Assembly: GCA_025934375.1 (NCBI GenBank)
Contig: JAICYD010000022.1
Span: 1 to 64,000 of the forward strand
Direction: 5' to 3'
DNA length: 64,000 nt
From: Streptosporangiaceae bacterium
Lineage (GTDB): Bacteria > Actinomycetota > Actinomycetes > Streptosporangiales > Streptosporangiaceae
Position numbers and translations under genes: made by a program. How positions within the stretch are numbered: the first letter of the stretch is position 1; each line of letters begins with the position of its first letter. Shown one piece after another: positions 45,961 through 54,600 of this stretch. The notes under the pieces were generated by a model. That model was not told where the DNA came from, did not search any database, and saw nothing but the letters and a program-made list of their open reading frames with translations.

Positions 45961-46979
45961 ACGTCTTCTGGATTGCTCGCCGCCCGGTACGCGCAAAGGG
46001 CCCGAGATAAGGGCAGCATGTCCGCCGTGAGGAACGCCTCGGTGGACGGCAGGCCCTGGTCCATGGCGCGGCGGTCAGCCATCGCGAGCAAGCGGCGGAT
46101 CCGCCCGGCGATCGCGTCCTTGGTAAGCGGCGGGTTGGCGAGCTGGCCCAGTTCCTCCAGGGACGCCTGGCGGTTCGCGACCCGCAGGCGCCCGGCCATG
46201 ACCAGGTGCTCGGGCGCCTCCGCGCCCAGGATCTCCAGGGCCCGCTCCACCCGCGCGCCGGCCGCGACCGCGGCCCTCGCCGAGCGGCGCAGGTTCGCGT
46301 CGTCGAAGTTGGCCAGCCGGTTGGCGGTGGCCCGCACCTCGCGGCGCATCCGCCGTTCCTCCCAGGCCAGGACGGAGTCGTGCGCCCCGAGCCGGGTCAG
46401 CATCGCGCTGATCGCGTCGCCGTCCCTGATCACCACCCGGTCCACGCCGCGCACGTCCCGCGCCTTGGAGCCGATCTTCAGCCGCCGCGCGCAGCCGACC
46501 AGCGCCAGGGCTGCCTCCGATCCCGGGCAGGTGATCTCCAGCGCCATCGACCGGCCGGGCTCGGTGAGCGAGCCGTGCACCAGGAACGCGCCTCGCCAGG
46601 CGGCCTCGCAGTCACACGAGCCGCCCGCCACCACCTGCCTGGGCAGCCCGCGCACCGGCCGCCCGAAGCTGTCGATCAGCCCCGCCTGCCGGGCGAGGCT
46701 ATCGCCGCCCTTGGTGACCCGCACGACGTACCGGCTGCCCTTGCGCAAGCCGCCGGGCGCGAGCACGAGCAGCTCCGACGTGTGCCCGAACATCTCGGCC
46801 AGCCCCGCGCGAAGCCGCCGCGCGACCGCCGCCGTGTCCAACTCGGCCTCGATCACGATGTGCCCGGCGCTGAGGGTCAGCCCGCCGGCGAACCGCAGCA
46901 GCGTCGACACCTCCGCCTTGCGGCAGCACGGCTTGGTCACCGGCACCCGGCTCAGCTCATCCTTCACCACGCCCGTCAT
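45924..46979 (-). CDS. whiA: Sporulation transcription factor WhiA
   Basis: The protein has 351 residues from ATG 46979, which overlaps the yvcK stop (ATGA). It has the LAGLIDADG-like domain ([40 protein letters not shown], then [20 protein letters not shown]). A C-terminal HTH follows ([20 protein letters not shown]). In filamentous actinomycetes it works with WhiB to stop growth and start septation. A C-terminal extension of about 25 residues ([20 protein letters not shown]) follows the expected end and is read antisense to the glycosyltransferase 3' end. Confidence 0.95.
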   Translation of the reverse strand: MTGVVKDELSRVPVTKPCCRKAEVSTLLRFAGGLTLSAGHIVIEAELDTAAVARRLRAGLAEMFGHTSELLVLAPGGLRKGSRYVVRVTKGGDSLARQAGLIDSFGRPVRGLPRQVVAGGSCDCEAAWRGAFLVHGSLTEPGRSMALEITCPGSEAALALVGCARRLKIGSKARDVRGVDRVVIRDGDAISAMLTRLGAHDSVLAWEERRMRREVRATANRLANFDDANLRRSARAAVAAGARVERALEILGAEAPEHLVMAGRLRVANRQASLEELGQLANPPLTKDAIAGRIRRLLAMADRRAMDQGLPSTEAFLTADMLPLSRALCAYRAASNPEDVQGLRSYKRLAA

Positions 46980-47989
46980 CGCCATAAACGCACCCCCACC
47001 CGGTTTTCTCCCCCGTCGAACAACTCCCGGTAGGCCGCCGCCAGTCGTACCGGGTCGTGCCTGGCGCCATCTTCGGCCGCCACGTCCGCCAGCACCAGCC
47101 GCGCACCCAGCAGCCGGGCCGATTTCTCAAGCTCGTCCTCACAGCCGCAGGCGGCCCGCGCGTCGGCGAGCACCACGTCCACGGCCAGCCCGGGAGCATG
47201 CTCGGCGAGCACTTCCAGGTGCCGGTGCGGGGAGAACCCATCGGTCTCGCCCGGCTGGGCCACCAGGTTGAGCGCCACCAGCCGCCGCGCGGCGGTCGAG
47301 TGCAGCGCCCGCGCCAGGGCAGGAACGAACAGGTGCGGTAGCACGCTAGTGAACCATGATCCTGGCCCGAATACCACCCAGTCCGCATCGTGAACTGCGG
47401 AAACCACGTCCGGGACGGCCGGCGGGTCGGCCGGCTCCAGCGAAATCGAGCGGACCTTGCCCGGCGTCTTCGCGCAGGCGACCTGGCCCCGGACGACGCT
47501 CACTTCCTCGGGCCGGGCCGGGTCGACGCCCTCCACGACCGCCACGATGTCCAGCGGCACGGCGGCCATCGGCAATACCCGGCCCCGCACCCGCAGCAGG
47601 CGGCCGACCCAGTCAAGGCCGGCGACCGGATCACCGAGCAGGTCCCACAGCGCGGCGATCAGCAGGTTGCCGGCCGAGTGGCCGGCCAGTTCCCCGTCCC
47701 CGCCGAACCGGTGCTGCACGACCTTGGACCAGGTGGTCCCCCAGTCGTCGTCGCCGCACAGCGCGGCCAGCGCCATCCGCAGGTCACCGGGCGGGAGCAT
47801 GCCGAACTCGCGGCGCAGCCGGCCCGACGACCCGCCGTCGTCGGCGACCGTGACGACGGCCGTGACGTTACGGGTGACCCGGCGCAGGGCGGACAGCGAC
47901 GCAGCCAGCCCGTGCCCGCCGCCAAGCGCCACCACCCGCGGCCCTGGTTGTCCGGTCACGTCCCCGCCAGTGGCGGGCACGTCACTCAC
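46976..47989 (-). CDS. yvcK: YvcK/CofD-like gluconeogenesis factor
   Basis: The protein has 337 residues from GTG 47989. The [20 protein letters not shown] nucleotide motif, [39 protein letters not shown] and [18 protein letters not shown] are typical of the CofD-like family. It is needed for growth on gluconeogenic carbon and for cell-wall metabolism in other bacteria. It lies between rapZ (8-bp overlap) and whiA (4-bp overlap), the conserved order. Confidence 0.95.
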   Translation of the reverse strand: MSDVPATGGDVTGQPGPRVVALGGGHGLAASLSALRRVTRNVTAVVTVADDGGSSGRLRREFGMLPPGDLRMALAALCGDDDWGTTWSKVVQHRFGGDGELAGHSAGNLLIAALWDLLGDPVAGLDWVGRLLRVRGRVLPMAAVPLDIVAVVEGVDPARPEEVSVVRGQVACAKTPGKVRSISLEPADPPAVPDVVSAVHDADWVVFGPGSWFTSVLPHLFVPALARALHSTAARRLVALNLVAQPGETDGFSPHRHLEVLAEHAPGLAVDVVLADARAACGCEDELEKSARLLGARLVLADVAAEDGARHDPVRLAAAYRELFDGGENRVGVRLWR

Positions 47990-48938
47990 GCCCGAGGTCC
48001 CGGTGGGTCACCCGCACGCCGCCGCCGGAGACGCGCGCCGCCAGCTGCTCGGCCATCGCGACGCTGCGGTGCTTGCCGCCGGTGCAGCCGACCGCCAGGG
48101 TCACGAACCGCTTGCCCTCGCGCTCGAACCCGGCCAGCGACACCTCCAGCGCCTTCGAGTACGCGTCGAGGAACTCCGGCGCGCCCGGCTGGGCCAGCAC
48201 GTACTCCCGGACCGGGGCGTCCTGCCCGGTCAGCGAGCGCAGCTCGGGAACCCAGTGCGGGTTCGGCAGGAACCGGCAGTCGGCGACCAGGTCGGCGTCG
48301 ACCGGAAGCCCGTACTTGTAGCCGAAGGACATGATCGTGAGCCGGACCGCGCCGACCGCCGAGCCGCCGCCGAAGTAACCGTTCATCCGGGCGCGCAGCT
48401 CGTGGACATTCAGCGCCGAGGTGTCCAGCACGATGTCGGCGTCCCCGCGCACGCTGCGCAGCAGCTCGCGCTCCGCGGTGATCCCGTCGACGATCCGCCC
48501 CGTTCCCTGCATCGGGTGCGGGCGGCGGACGTTCTCGAACCGGCGCACCAGCGCCTCATCCGACGCCTCCAGGAACACCACCTGCGGCGCGACGCCCTTG
48601 GCGCCCAGCTCGGAGATCGCGGTCTTCAAGTCGGTGGTGAACGCCCGGCTGCGCACGTCGACGACCGCGGCCACGCCGGCCAGCGAGGCCCGGTCGGCCA
48701 GGTCGATCATCGTCGGCAGCAGCCCCGGGGGCAGGTTCTCCACCACGTACCAGCCGATGTCCTCCAGCGACTTGGCGGCCGTCGAGCGCCCCGCCCCGGA
48801 CATGCCGGTAATGATGATGATGTCGGGAGCCCCGTGTTCAGCGTGCTCGCCATAGGCACCGTGCTCCCCGAAGGCACCGTGCTCACCCAAAGCACCGTGC
48901 TCACCCAAAGCACCGTGCTCACCGCGCTGCTCAGCCAT
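47982..48938 (-). CDS. rapZ: RNase adapter protein RapZ
   Basis: The protein has 318 residues from ATG 48938 (MAEQRGEHG), which overlaps the uvrC stop by 8 bp. Walker A is [50 protein letters not shown] and the C-terminal [20 protein letters not shown] are family hallmarks. The N-terminus carries about 30 extra residues of the hexapeptide GEHGA[LFY], encoded by an 18-bp tandem repeat. RapZ binds small RNA or nucleotide signals for amino-sugar metabolism in enterics; its actinobacterial role is less clear. Confidence 0.95.
   Translation of the reverse strand: MAEQRGEHGALGEHGALGEHGAFGEHGAYGEHAEHGAPDIIIITGMSGAGRSTAAKSLEDIGWYVVENLPPGLLPTMIDLADRASLAGVAAVVDVRSRAFTTDLKTAISELGAKGVAPQVVFLEASDEALVRRFENVRRPHPMQGTGRIVDGITAERELLRSVRGDADIVLDTSALNVHELRARMNGYFGGGSAVGAVRLTIMSFGYKYGLPVDADLVADCRFLPNPHWVPELRSLTGQDAPVREYVLAQPGAPEFLDAYSKALEVSLAGFEREGKRFVTLAVGCTGGKHRSVAMAEQLAARVSGGGVRVTHRDLGRE
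48855..48926 (+). repeat. 18-bp tandem repeat in the rapZ 5' coding region
   Basis: Four units (48855-48872, 48873-48890, 48891-48908, 48909-48926) share [AG]GCACCGTGCTCACCCAA. They encode GEHGAL-type hexapeptides. Two adjacent units are identical except at the ends, which suggests recent expansion. Confidence 0.88.
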
Positions 48939-51075
48939 CGTCGCCCCCGTGTCCAGCCCCATGTCCAGCACTGCTTCCCCCAGTAAGGCCCGTCGCCGCA
49001 CCGGTTACAGCGGCCCCGGTGGCCGCGGCATTCCCCGCCGTGTTCCCGGGCGCGGAGCTCCCAGCGGCGGCGTTGCCAGGCGCACCGTTGCCTGGCGCAC
49101 CGTTGCCTGGCGCACCGTTGCCTGGCGCACCGCCACCCCGCAGCGCGGCCGTGATCGTCTGCGCCAGCCGCGGCCCGATCCCAAAGACCTCCGCGATCTC
49201 CTCGGGCGTGGCCGCCGAGACCGCGCGGACCGACCCGAAGCGCTTCAGCAGCGCCGCCCGCCGGGCCGGGCCGAGCCCGGGCACCGCGTCGAGCGCCGAG
49301 ACCGTCGCCGCCTTCGCCCGCTTAGCCCTGTGGTAGGTGATCGCAAACCGGTGCGCCTCGTCCCGTACCCGCTGCAGCAGGTACAGCCCCTCGCTGGTGC
49401 GCGACAAGATCAGCGGGTAATCCTCGCCCGGCAGCCAGACTTCCTCCAGCCGCTTGGCCAGCCCGCAGACCGCCACGTCGTCAATGCCCAGCTCGGCCAG
49501 CGCCGCCGCCGCTGCCTCGGCCTGGCCGCGGGCGCCGTCCACGACGACCAGGTTCGGCGGGTAGGCGAACTTCCTGCGCGCGGCCTCGGGCCGTTCGGCC
49601 AAGGGGTCCAGGTCTTCCTTCGCTTCCGGGTCGCCCAGCATGTCAAGCTCCCCGGTCTCCTCGCGCTCGGCGAGGTAGCGCCGGAATCGCCGGGTGATGA
49701 CCTCGCGGATCGCCGAGATGTCGTCGCTGCCGTCGCCGCCGCGGACCGAGAACCGGCGGTACTCGCTCTTGCGGGCCAGCCCGTCCTCGAACACGACCAT
49801 GGACGCGACGACGTGCGTGCCCTGGAGGTTGGACACGTCGTAGCACTCGATCCGCAAGGGGGCGTCGGCCAGCCCGAGCGCTTCCTGGATCTCGTGCAGC
49901 GCGCGGGACCGCGTGGTCAGGTCGGAGGCGCGCCGCGTCTTGTGCAGCGCGAGCGCCTCCTTGGCGTTGCGGGCGACGGTCTCGGCGAGGGCCTTCTTGT
50001 CGCCCCGCTGCGGCACGCGCAGCGAGACCGGCCCGCCGCGCCGCTGCCCCAGCCACTGCGTCATCGTCGCGGTGTCCGGCGGCAGCTCGGGGACGAGCAC
50101 CTCGCGCGGGATGCCGGCGCTAGCGCCCTCCGGCCCGGCCGAGTCCCCGTAGAACTGGCCGAGGAAGTGCTCGACCAGCCCGCCGGTAGTGACGTCCTCG
50201 ACCTTCTCCAGCACCCAGCCGCGCTGCCCCCGGATCCGGCCGCCGCGCACGTAGAAGACCTGGACGGCCGCTTCCAGCTGGTCTTCGGCCAGTGCGACCA
50301 CGTCGCAGTCGGTGCCGTCGCCGAGCACGACGGCCTGCTTCTCCAGCGCCCGCTCGAGCGCCTTGATGTCGTCGCGGAGCCGGGCGGCGCGCTCGTACTC
50401 CTCAGTGTCGGAGGCGTTCTTCATCTCAGCCGTCAGCTTGCGGATGAACCGCTGCGTGTGCCCGGCCATGAAGTCGCAGAAGTCCTCGGCCAGCGTCCGG
50501 TGCTCGTCTTCGCTGACCCGGCCCACGCACGGCGCCGAGCACTTGCCGATGTAGCCCAGCAGGCAGGGGCGGCCGACCTGGCCGGCCCGCTTGAAAACAC
50601 CCTTGGAGCAGGTCCGCACCGGGAAGACGCGCAGCAGCGTGTCGACGGTCTCCCGGATCGCCCAGGCGTGGCTGTACGGGCCGAAGTACCGGGTCCCCTT
50701 GCGCTTGGCGCCCCGCATGACCATGACCCGCGGGTAGTCCTCATCCATGGTGACCGCGAGGTAGGGGTAGCTCTTGTCGTCGCGGTACTTGACGTTGAAC
50801 CGCGGGTCGAACTCCTTGATCCAGGAGTACTCCAGCTGCAGCGCCTCGACCTCGGTCTTGACGATGGTCCAGTCGACCTTGGCGGCCGTGGTGACCATCA
50901 CCTGGGTACGCGGGTGCAGGCTGGTGAAGTCGGCGAAATACTGGTTCAGCCGCTGGCGCAGCGACTTGGCCTTCCCGACGTAGATGACCCGCCCGTGCTC
51001 ATCGCGGAACCGGTACACCCCCGGGGAGTCCGGAATCTCGCCAGGGGCTGGCCGGTAGGCGTGCGGGTCTGCCAC
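48931..51075 (-). CDS. uvrC: Excinuclease ABC subunit UvrC
   Basis: The protein has 714 residues. The N-terminal GIY-YIG nuclease has [20 protein letters not shown] and [11 protein letters not shown]. The Cys cluster [20 protein letters not shown] is followed by [10 protein letters not shown]. The UVR helix is [20 protein letters not shown], and the RNase-H-like half has [31 protein letters not shown] and [14 protein letters not shown]. The C-terminal HhH ends near residue 650 ([20 protein letters not shown]). A Gly/Ala/Asn-rich tail of about 65 residues follows, with a GNGAP repeat not typical of the family. Confidence 0.97.
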   Translation of the reverse strand: MADPHAYRPAPGEIPDSPGVYRFRDEHGRVIYVGKAKSLRQRLNQYFADFTSLHPRTQVMVTTAAKVDWTIVKTEVEALQLEYSWIKEFDPRFNVKYRDDKSYPYLAVTMDEDYPRVMVMRGAKRKGTRYFGPYSHAWAIRETVDTLLRVFPVRTCSKGVFKRAGQVGRPCLLGYIGKCSAPCVGRVSEDEHRTLAEDFCDFMAGHTQRFIRKLTAEMKNASDTEEYERAARLRDDIKALERALEKQAVVLGDGTDCDVVALAEDQLEAAVQVFYVRGGRIRGQRGWVLEKVEDVTTGGLVEHFLGQFYGDSAGPEGASAGIPREVLVPELPPDTATMTQWLGQRRGGPVSLRVPQRGDKKALAETVARNAKEALALHKTRRASDLTTRSRALHEIQEALGLADAPLRIECYDVSNLQGTHVVASMVVFEDGLARKSEYRRFSVRGGDGSDDISAIREVITRRFRRYLAEREETGELDMLGDPEAKEDLDPLAERPEAARRKFAYPPNLVVVDGARGQAEAAAAALAELGIDDVAVCGLAKRLEEVWLPGEDYPLILSRTSEGLYLLQRVRDEAHRFAITYHRAKRAKAATVSALDAVPGLGPARRAALLKRFGSVRAVSAATPEEIAEVFGIGPRLAQTITAALRGGGAPGNGAPGNGAPGNGAPGNAAAGSSAPGNTAGNAAATGAAVTGAATGLTGGSSAGHGAGHGGDDG
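49071..49130 (+). repeat. 15-bp tandem repeat in the uvrC 3' coding region
   Basis: Four units of CGTTGCCTGGCGCAC (49071-49085 with one change; 49086-49100, 49101-49115 and 49116-49130 identical) encode the GNGAP pentapeptide in the UvrC tail. It lies only 145 bp from the rapZ repeat. Confidence 0.9.
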
Positions 51076-51249
51076 GAGGCCACTCTATTCGCTTGGCTGC
51101 TCGCCGTAGGCCCGCTCGCGCGGGCGATCCGGGAAAGATCCCTCATGGGCCGCCCAACGGAACGGCGGTTCCCCGCTCCTTCCCCGTCTAGCGCCGCGCG
51201 CGGGCCAGCGAGCTTGCGCGGACACGCGTTATTACTTAATCTTGCCGTC

Positions 51250-51828
51250 GTGAGTGACGCGCCTGAGCTGGCTGTGACGGTGCTCCTCACCTACGGCCAC
51301 GGGACGCTGACAGCTGAGCGCACCGTCGCCCTGCTGCGCTCGGCGGCCGTGGGCGCGGTCATCGACATCAGGATCGCGCCCGGTTCCCGGCGCAACCCGC
51401 AGTTCGCGCGGGCCGAGCTTGAGCGGTGGCTGCCCGAGGCGGGCATCGGCTACGACTGGGACAAGCGCCTGGGCGGGTTCCGCAAGCCAAGCGCGGGTAA
51501 CCCCGACACCGCCTGGCGGGAGGACATGTACCGGGGATACGCCGAGCACATGCGAGGCCAGGAGTTCCTGGACGCGGTGAGCGCGGTGCTGGCCCGGGCC
51601 GCGGCCGCCGGGGCGTCCGGCGGCCGGGTCGCGGTGATGTGCTCCGAGAGCGCCTGGCAGCGCTGCCACCGGCGCCTGCTCGCGGACTTCGCCCAGGAGG
51701 CGCGCGGCGTCCCGGTCCGCCACCTGGCCCACGACGGCGCCCTGGCCCGGCACGTCCCGTCGGCCGGCCTGCGCCTGCGCGAGGACGGCCTGCTGGTCTA
51801 CGACCACGGCCAGTCCTCGCTGCTGTAA
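51250..51828 (+). CDS. DUF488 family protein
   Basis: The protein has 192 residues from GTG 51250. TYGHGTLTAERTVALLRSAA and VIDIRIAPGSRRNPQFARAE form the DUF488 N-terminal motif (Tyr/Gly-His and DIR). AVMCSESAWQRCHRRLLADF is the conserved Cys-E-x-CHR segment that resembles a thiol/metal site. The function is unknown. A much longer open frame upstream is antisense to uvrC and not credible. There is no clear ribosome binding site, and TTACTTAAT 9 bases upstream may be a -10 box for a near-leaderless transcript. Confidence 0.85.
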   Translation: MSDAPELAVTVLLTYGHGTLTAERTVALLRSAAVGAVIDIRIAPGSRRNPQFARAELERWLPEAGIGYDWDKRLGGFRKPSAGNPDTAWREDMYRGYAEHMRGQEFLDAVSAVLARAAAAGASGGRVAVMCSESAWQRCHRRLLADFAQEARGVPVRHLAHDGALARHVPSAGLRLREDGLLVYDHGQSSLL

Positions 51829-51905
51829 AGCCCGCCGAAATCCAGGTGCGCGGCGGCGGCGCGGCCCCCTACCGTTCGTCGTGAGCGAAACGCGCTCACG
51901 GGGAG

Positions 51906-52496
51906 ATGGAGATCATGGAGCACCCAGGTGTGGCTGTTCCTGCACTCGGGCTCGCGCGGCGTCGGCAACAAGCTGGCCGTTTCAACCGCGCGGAGATGAT
52001 GGCCCGGGTGCACGGCTGCCTGGAGTCGTTCATGGGCCGCGCGGTGGCGGCGGTGGAGACGATCCAGTGTCATCACAACTACACCGAGCAGATGAGCGGC
52101 GACCTGATGACCCGCTGGAAGCGCCCGAAGGGGCGGTCCGGGCACGTCTGGCTGTCCCGCAAGGGAGCGATCGACGCGTCCGCCGGAAAGCCGGGCCTCA
52201 TTCCGGGGTCAATGGGCACCCGTTCGTACGTGGTCGCCGGCAAGGGGAACCCGCTGTCGCTGAACTCCTCCCCGCACGGCGCGGGCCGTGAGTACAGCCG
52301 CTCGGCGGCCCGCCGGGAGTTCAGCCTGGCGCAGCTCGAGGCGGCGATGACGGGCATCGAGTGGCGGCGCACGGACGCGTTCCTGGACGAGATCCCGGCC
52401 GCCTACAAGGACGTCGACGTCGTCATGGCCGACGCCGGCGACCTGGTCGAGGTCCGGCACACGCTGCGGCAGATCGTCAACGTGAAGGGAGACTGA
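51906..52496 (+). pseudogene. RtcB RNA ligase remnant (N-terminal half and more deleted)
   Basis: The 3' part reads as the RtcB C-terminus: VETIQCHHNYTEQ, VWLSRKGAIDASAGKPGLIP, GSMGTRSYVVAGKGNPLSLN, SSPHGAGREYSRSAARREFS (His of the guanylylation site) and DLVEVRHTLRQIVNVKGD. The full protein has about 400-480 residues; less than half is left. Just upstream, in another frame (51931-51978), the motif WLFLHSGSRGVGNKLA is still readable. Between the two about 30-40 residues are missing, with a frameshift. The N-terminal metal-binding half is absent altogether. The downstream methyltransferase starts immediately after. Confidence 0.8.
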
Positions 52497-52497
52497 C

Positions 52498-53451
52498 GTG
52501 ACGGCCGAGCCCGAGGTCGACCCGGTGATCGTCGCCTACTACAACGAGGGCCGCGAGCGCGGCCGGCTCGCGGCCGGGCCCTCGCAGCTGGAGCGGCTGC
52601 GCACCCAGGCGCTGCTGTCGCGGTTCCTGCCCGCCCCGCCCGCCCGCGTCCTGGACGTGGGCGGCGCGGCCGGCGTCTACGCGGCCTGGCTGGCCGGCCG
52701 CGGCTACCAGGTGCACCTCGTGGACCCGGTGCCGCTGCACGTCGAGCAGGCCCGCGAGGCGGCGGCCGGCTCGTTCACGGCGGCGCTGGGCGACGCCAGG
52801 GAACTGGCTGAGGCCGACGCCAGCCACGACGCCGTGCTCCTGCTCGGCCCGCTGTATCACCTGCTGGAGCGGGCCGACCGGGTGCGCGCGCTGGCGCAGG
52901 CGCGGCGGGTGGCCCGCCCCGGCGGGGTCGTCGTCGCGGCGGCCATCTCGCGGTACGCGTCGTTCATGGACGGGTTCTACCGCGAGTTCGTGGACCGGCC
53001 GGGCTTCGCCGCCGGCATGGCCGACACAATGCGGACCGGGCGGCACCTCAACCCGCGTCGCGAGCAGTACATGTTCACCACCGCCTACTTCCACGACCGC
53101 GATGGCCTGGCCGCCGAGGTCACCGACGCAGGCCTCAGCCTGGAGGCGATCATGCCCGTCGAGGGGCCGCTGGCCTGGGCGCCCGGCCTGGAGGGGCGTC
53201 TGGCTGAGCCGGCCCAGCGGCAGCTCATCCTGGACTCCCTCGCCGCGATCGAGCACGACCCGGCGATCACGGGCGCCTCCTCCCACCTGCTCGCCATCGC
53301 GCGCGCCTCACCACTCGCGCGCGGCTTAGCGCTCGATGGTCAGGGACAGGAAGTCGGACACGGCGAGCAGCCCGAGGGCGTGGCGCTCCAGCGACCGGAT
53401 GCCGCGGCGGGCCTCATCGTGGTAGACGCGCGGACCGCGGGCCCGGAATGA
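52498..53451 (+). CDS. Class I SAM-dependent methyltransferase
   Basis: The protein has 317 residues from GTG 52498. Motif I is ARVLDVGGAAGVYAAWLAGR, followed by YQVHLVDPVPLHVEQAREAA, LLGPLYHLLERADRVRALAQ and ARPGGVVVAAAISRYASFMD. The expected family end is near HLLAIARASPL (about residue 275). The last 40 residues are read antisense to the next gene (126-bp convergent overlap), so the native stop seems lost. The substrate is unknown. It directly follows the RtcB remnant. Confidence 0.85.
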   Translation: MTAEPEVDPVIVAYYNEGRERGRLAAGPSQLERLRTQALLSRFLPAPPARVLDVGGAAGVYAAWLAGRGYQVHLVDPVPLHVEQAREAAAGSFTAALGDARELAEADASHDAVLLLGPLYHLLERADRVRALAQARRVARPGGVVVAAAISRYASFMDGFYREFVDRPGFAAGMADTMRTGRHLNPRREQYMFTTAYFHDRDGLAAEVTDAGLSLEAIMPVEGPLAWAPGLEGRLAEPAQRQLILDSLAAIEHDPAITGASSHLLAIARASPLARGLALDGQGQEVGHGEQPEGVALQRPDAAAGLIVVDARTAGPE

Positions 53452-53709
53452 CCGGCCCCGGGTGCGGATCTCGCAGCCGTCCGCGGCCAGCACGTTCTTC
53501 ACCCAGTCGGTGCCCGGCCCGTAGGTGAGCGCGATGATGAAGCCCTCGTCGCCGGCCCGGAACACGTTCACCGGCGTGCGGTACTCACGCCCGGACGCCC
53601 GGCCCCGGTGCACGACCACCCCCAGCCCCGGCGCCCACGGCGCGACGTGCCGCATAACGCGGTTGAATCCGGCCCGGTTCCACCGGGCGACCCTCATCGG
53701 GATCGGCAT
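53326..53709 (-). CDS. Deazaflavin (F420)-dependent nitroreductase family protein (DUF385)
   Basis: The protein has 127 residues from ATG 53709 (MPIPMRVARWNRAGFNRVMR). LGVVVHRGRASGREYRTPVN and FIIALTYGPGTDWVKNVLAA are the conserved split-barrel motifs that bind F420. It probably reduces an unknown substrate using F420H2, as in actinomycete Ddn-like proteins. GTG 53727 is a longer alternative that overlaps the preceding gene. Confidence 0.88.
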   Translation of the reverse strand: MPIPMRVARWNRAGFNRVMRHVAPWAPGLGVVVHRGRASGREYRTPVNVFRAGDEGFIIALTYGPGTDWVKNVLAADGCEIRTRGRSFRARGPRVYHDEARRGIRSLERHALGLLAVSDFLSLTIER

Positions 53710-53723
53710 GCCACCACCGTACG

Positions 53724-54479
53724 TCACCGGCTCGGCATCGGCATCGGCACCTTCACCGGCGACCCGGCCCCGCCGAGGACGAGGTTATGGTGCACGGCCA
53801 TCCACCAGTTCCATACGTCCTCGTGCGGCGCGCCGGCTACCCAGCCCATCAGCTTGCCGTCGTCCTGGGTCCACACCATGTCCTCCTGCGCGCTGTCGGT
53901 CATGGTGCAAAACACCCGGCCGGCCGCTTCCAGGCTGGTTACCCGCCCGCTGGCCATCTGCGCGATCGAGTAGGCCCGCGGGTGCCGGAACTGGTGGTTC
54001 CAGGCGACCTCACCCGCCGCGGACGGTGAGGTGAGGCCGCAGTCCTGGTAGTTCTGCTGGATCGCGCCGGAGTTCAGCGACTTCACCTTGGCCGCGTAGG
54101 CGGAATACAGCGTCTGCAGCGAGGGGTAGGTGCTGAGCACCACGCCGGTGATCCCGGGCGCGGGCGCCATGCAGGTCACCATCGTCATGCTGTCGGGCAG
54201 GCAGTCCGCCTGCGGCAGCAGGCCCTTGGCGCTGCCGCTTTGGTCGGCGAGCCGGATCGCCGCCATCAGCTCGCCAGCGACCGGCCGCGATGCGGAGGCC
54301 ATCGATATGGATCGCGACCCGCCCGCCGGCGACGCCGGCATCAGCGCCCACGCGACCCCGGCTCCCGCCATCGCGACCACGGCGGTCCCGGCCGCGATCA
54401 GCCGCGCGGGATGGCGCCGGCCGGGGCCGGGTTGGCGCCATCGGGGGGACGATCCACCTTGCCGTCTGTGGGAGGTCAT
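53724..54479 (-). CDS. Membrane-anchored secreted protein of unknown function
   Basis: The protein has 251 residues from ATG 54479. A basic N-terminus (RRQGGSSPRWRQPGPGRRHP) is followed by one TM or uncleaved signal (RLIAAGTAVVAMAGAGVAWA), then a Ser/Ala linker and an extracytoplasmic domain. Four Cys are spaced for disulfides (QADCLPDSMTMVTCMAP, NYQDCGLTS, AGRVFCTMTD). I do not recognise the domain. The C-terminal part (FCTMTDSAQEDMVWTQDDGK) resembles secreted actinobacterial proteins that follow Ser/Thr kinases, but this is weak. Confidence 0.7.
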   Translation of the reverse strand: MTSHRRQGGSSPRWRQPGPGRRHPARLIAAGTAVVAMAGAGVAWALMPASPAGGSRSISMASASRPVAGELMAAIRLADQSGSAKGLLPQADCLPDSMTMVTCMAPAPGITGVVLSTYPSLQTLYSAYAAKVKSLNSGAIQQNYQDCGLTSPSAAGEVAWNHQFRHPRAYSIAQMASGRVTSLEAAGRVFCTMTDSAQEDMVWTQDDGKLMGWVAGAPHEDVWNWWMAVHHNLVLGGAGSPVKVPMPMPSR

Positions 54480-54600
54480 GCACGCATCGTAATATTCGGC
54501 AACACGACATGTGATCGCTTCGAGACAATCCGCTGATAAGTGCCTGGTAGCCAGGCACCCAACGGCGCGCGGGACCTCGCACACGGAACAATGGGGATGC

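Noticed and set aside
48949..51828. A 959-codon open frame on the plus strand across uvrC
   Set aside because: It is antisense to uvrC, which has every expected motif. Only its last 192 codons (from GTG 51250) show a real domain, DUF488.
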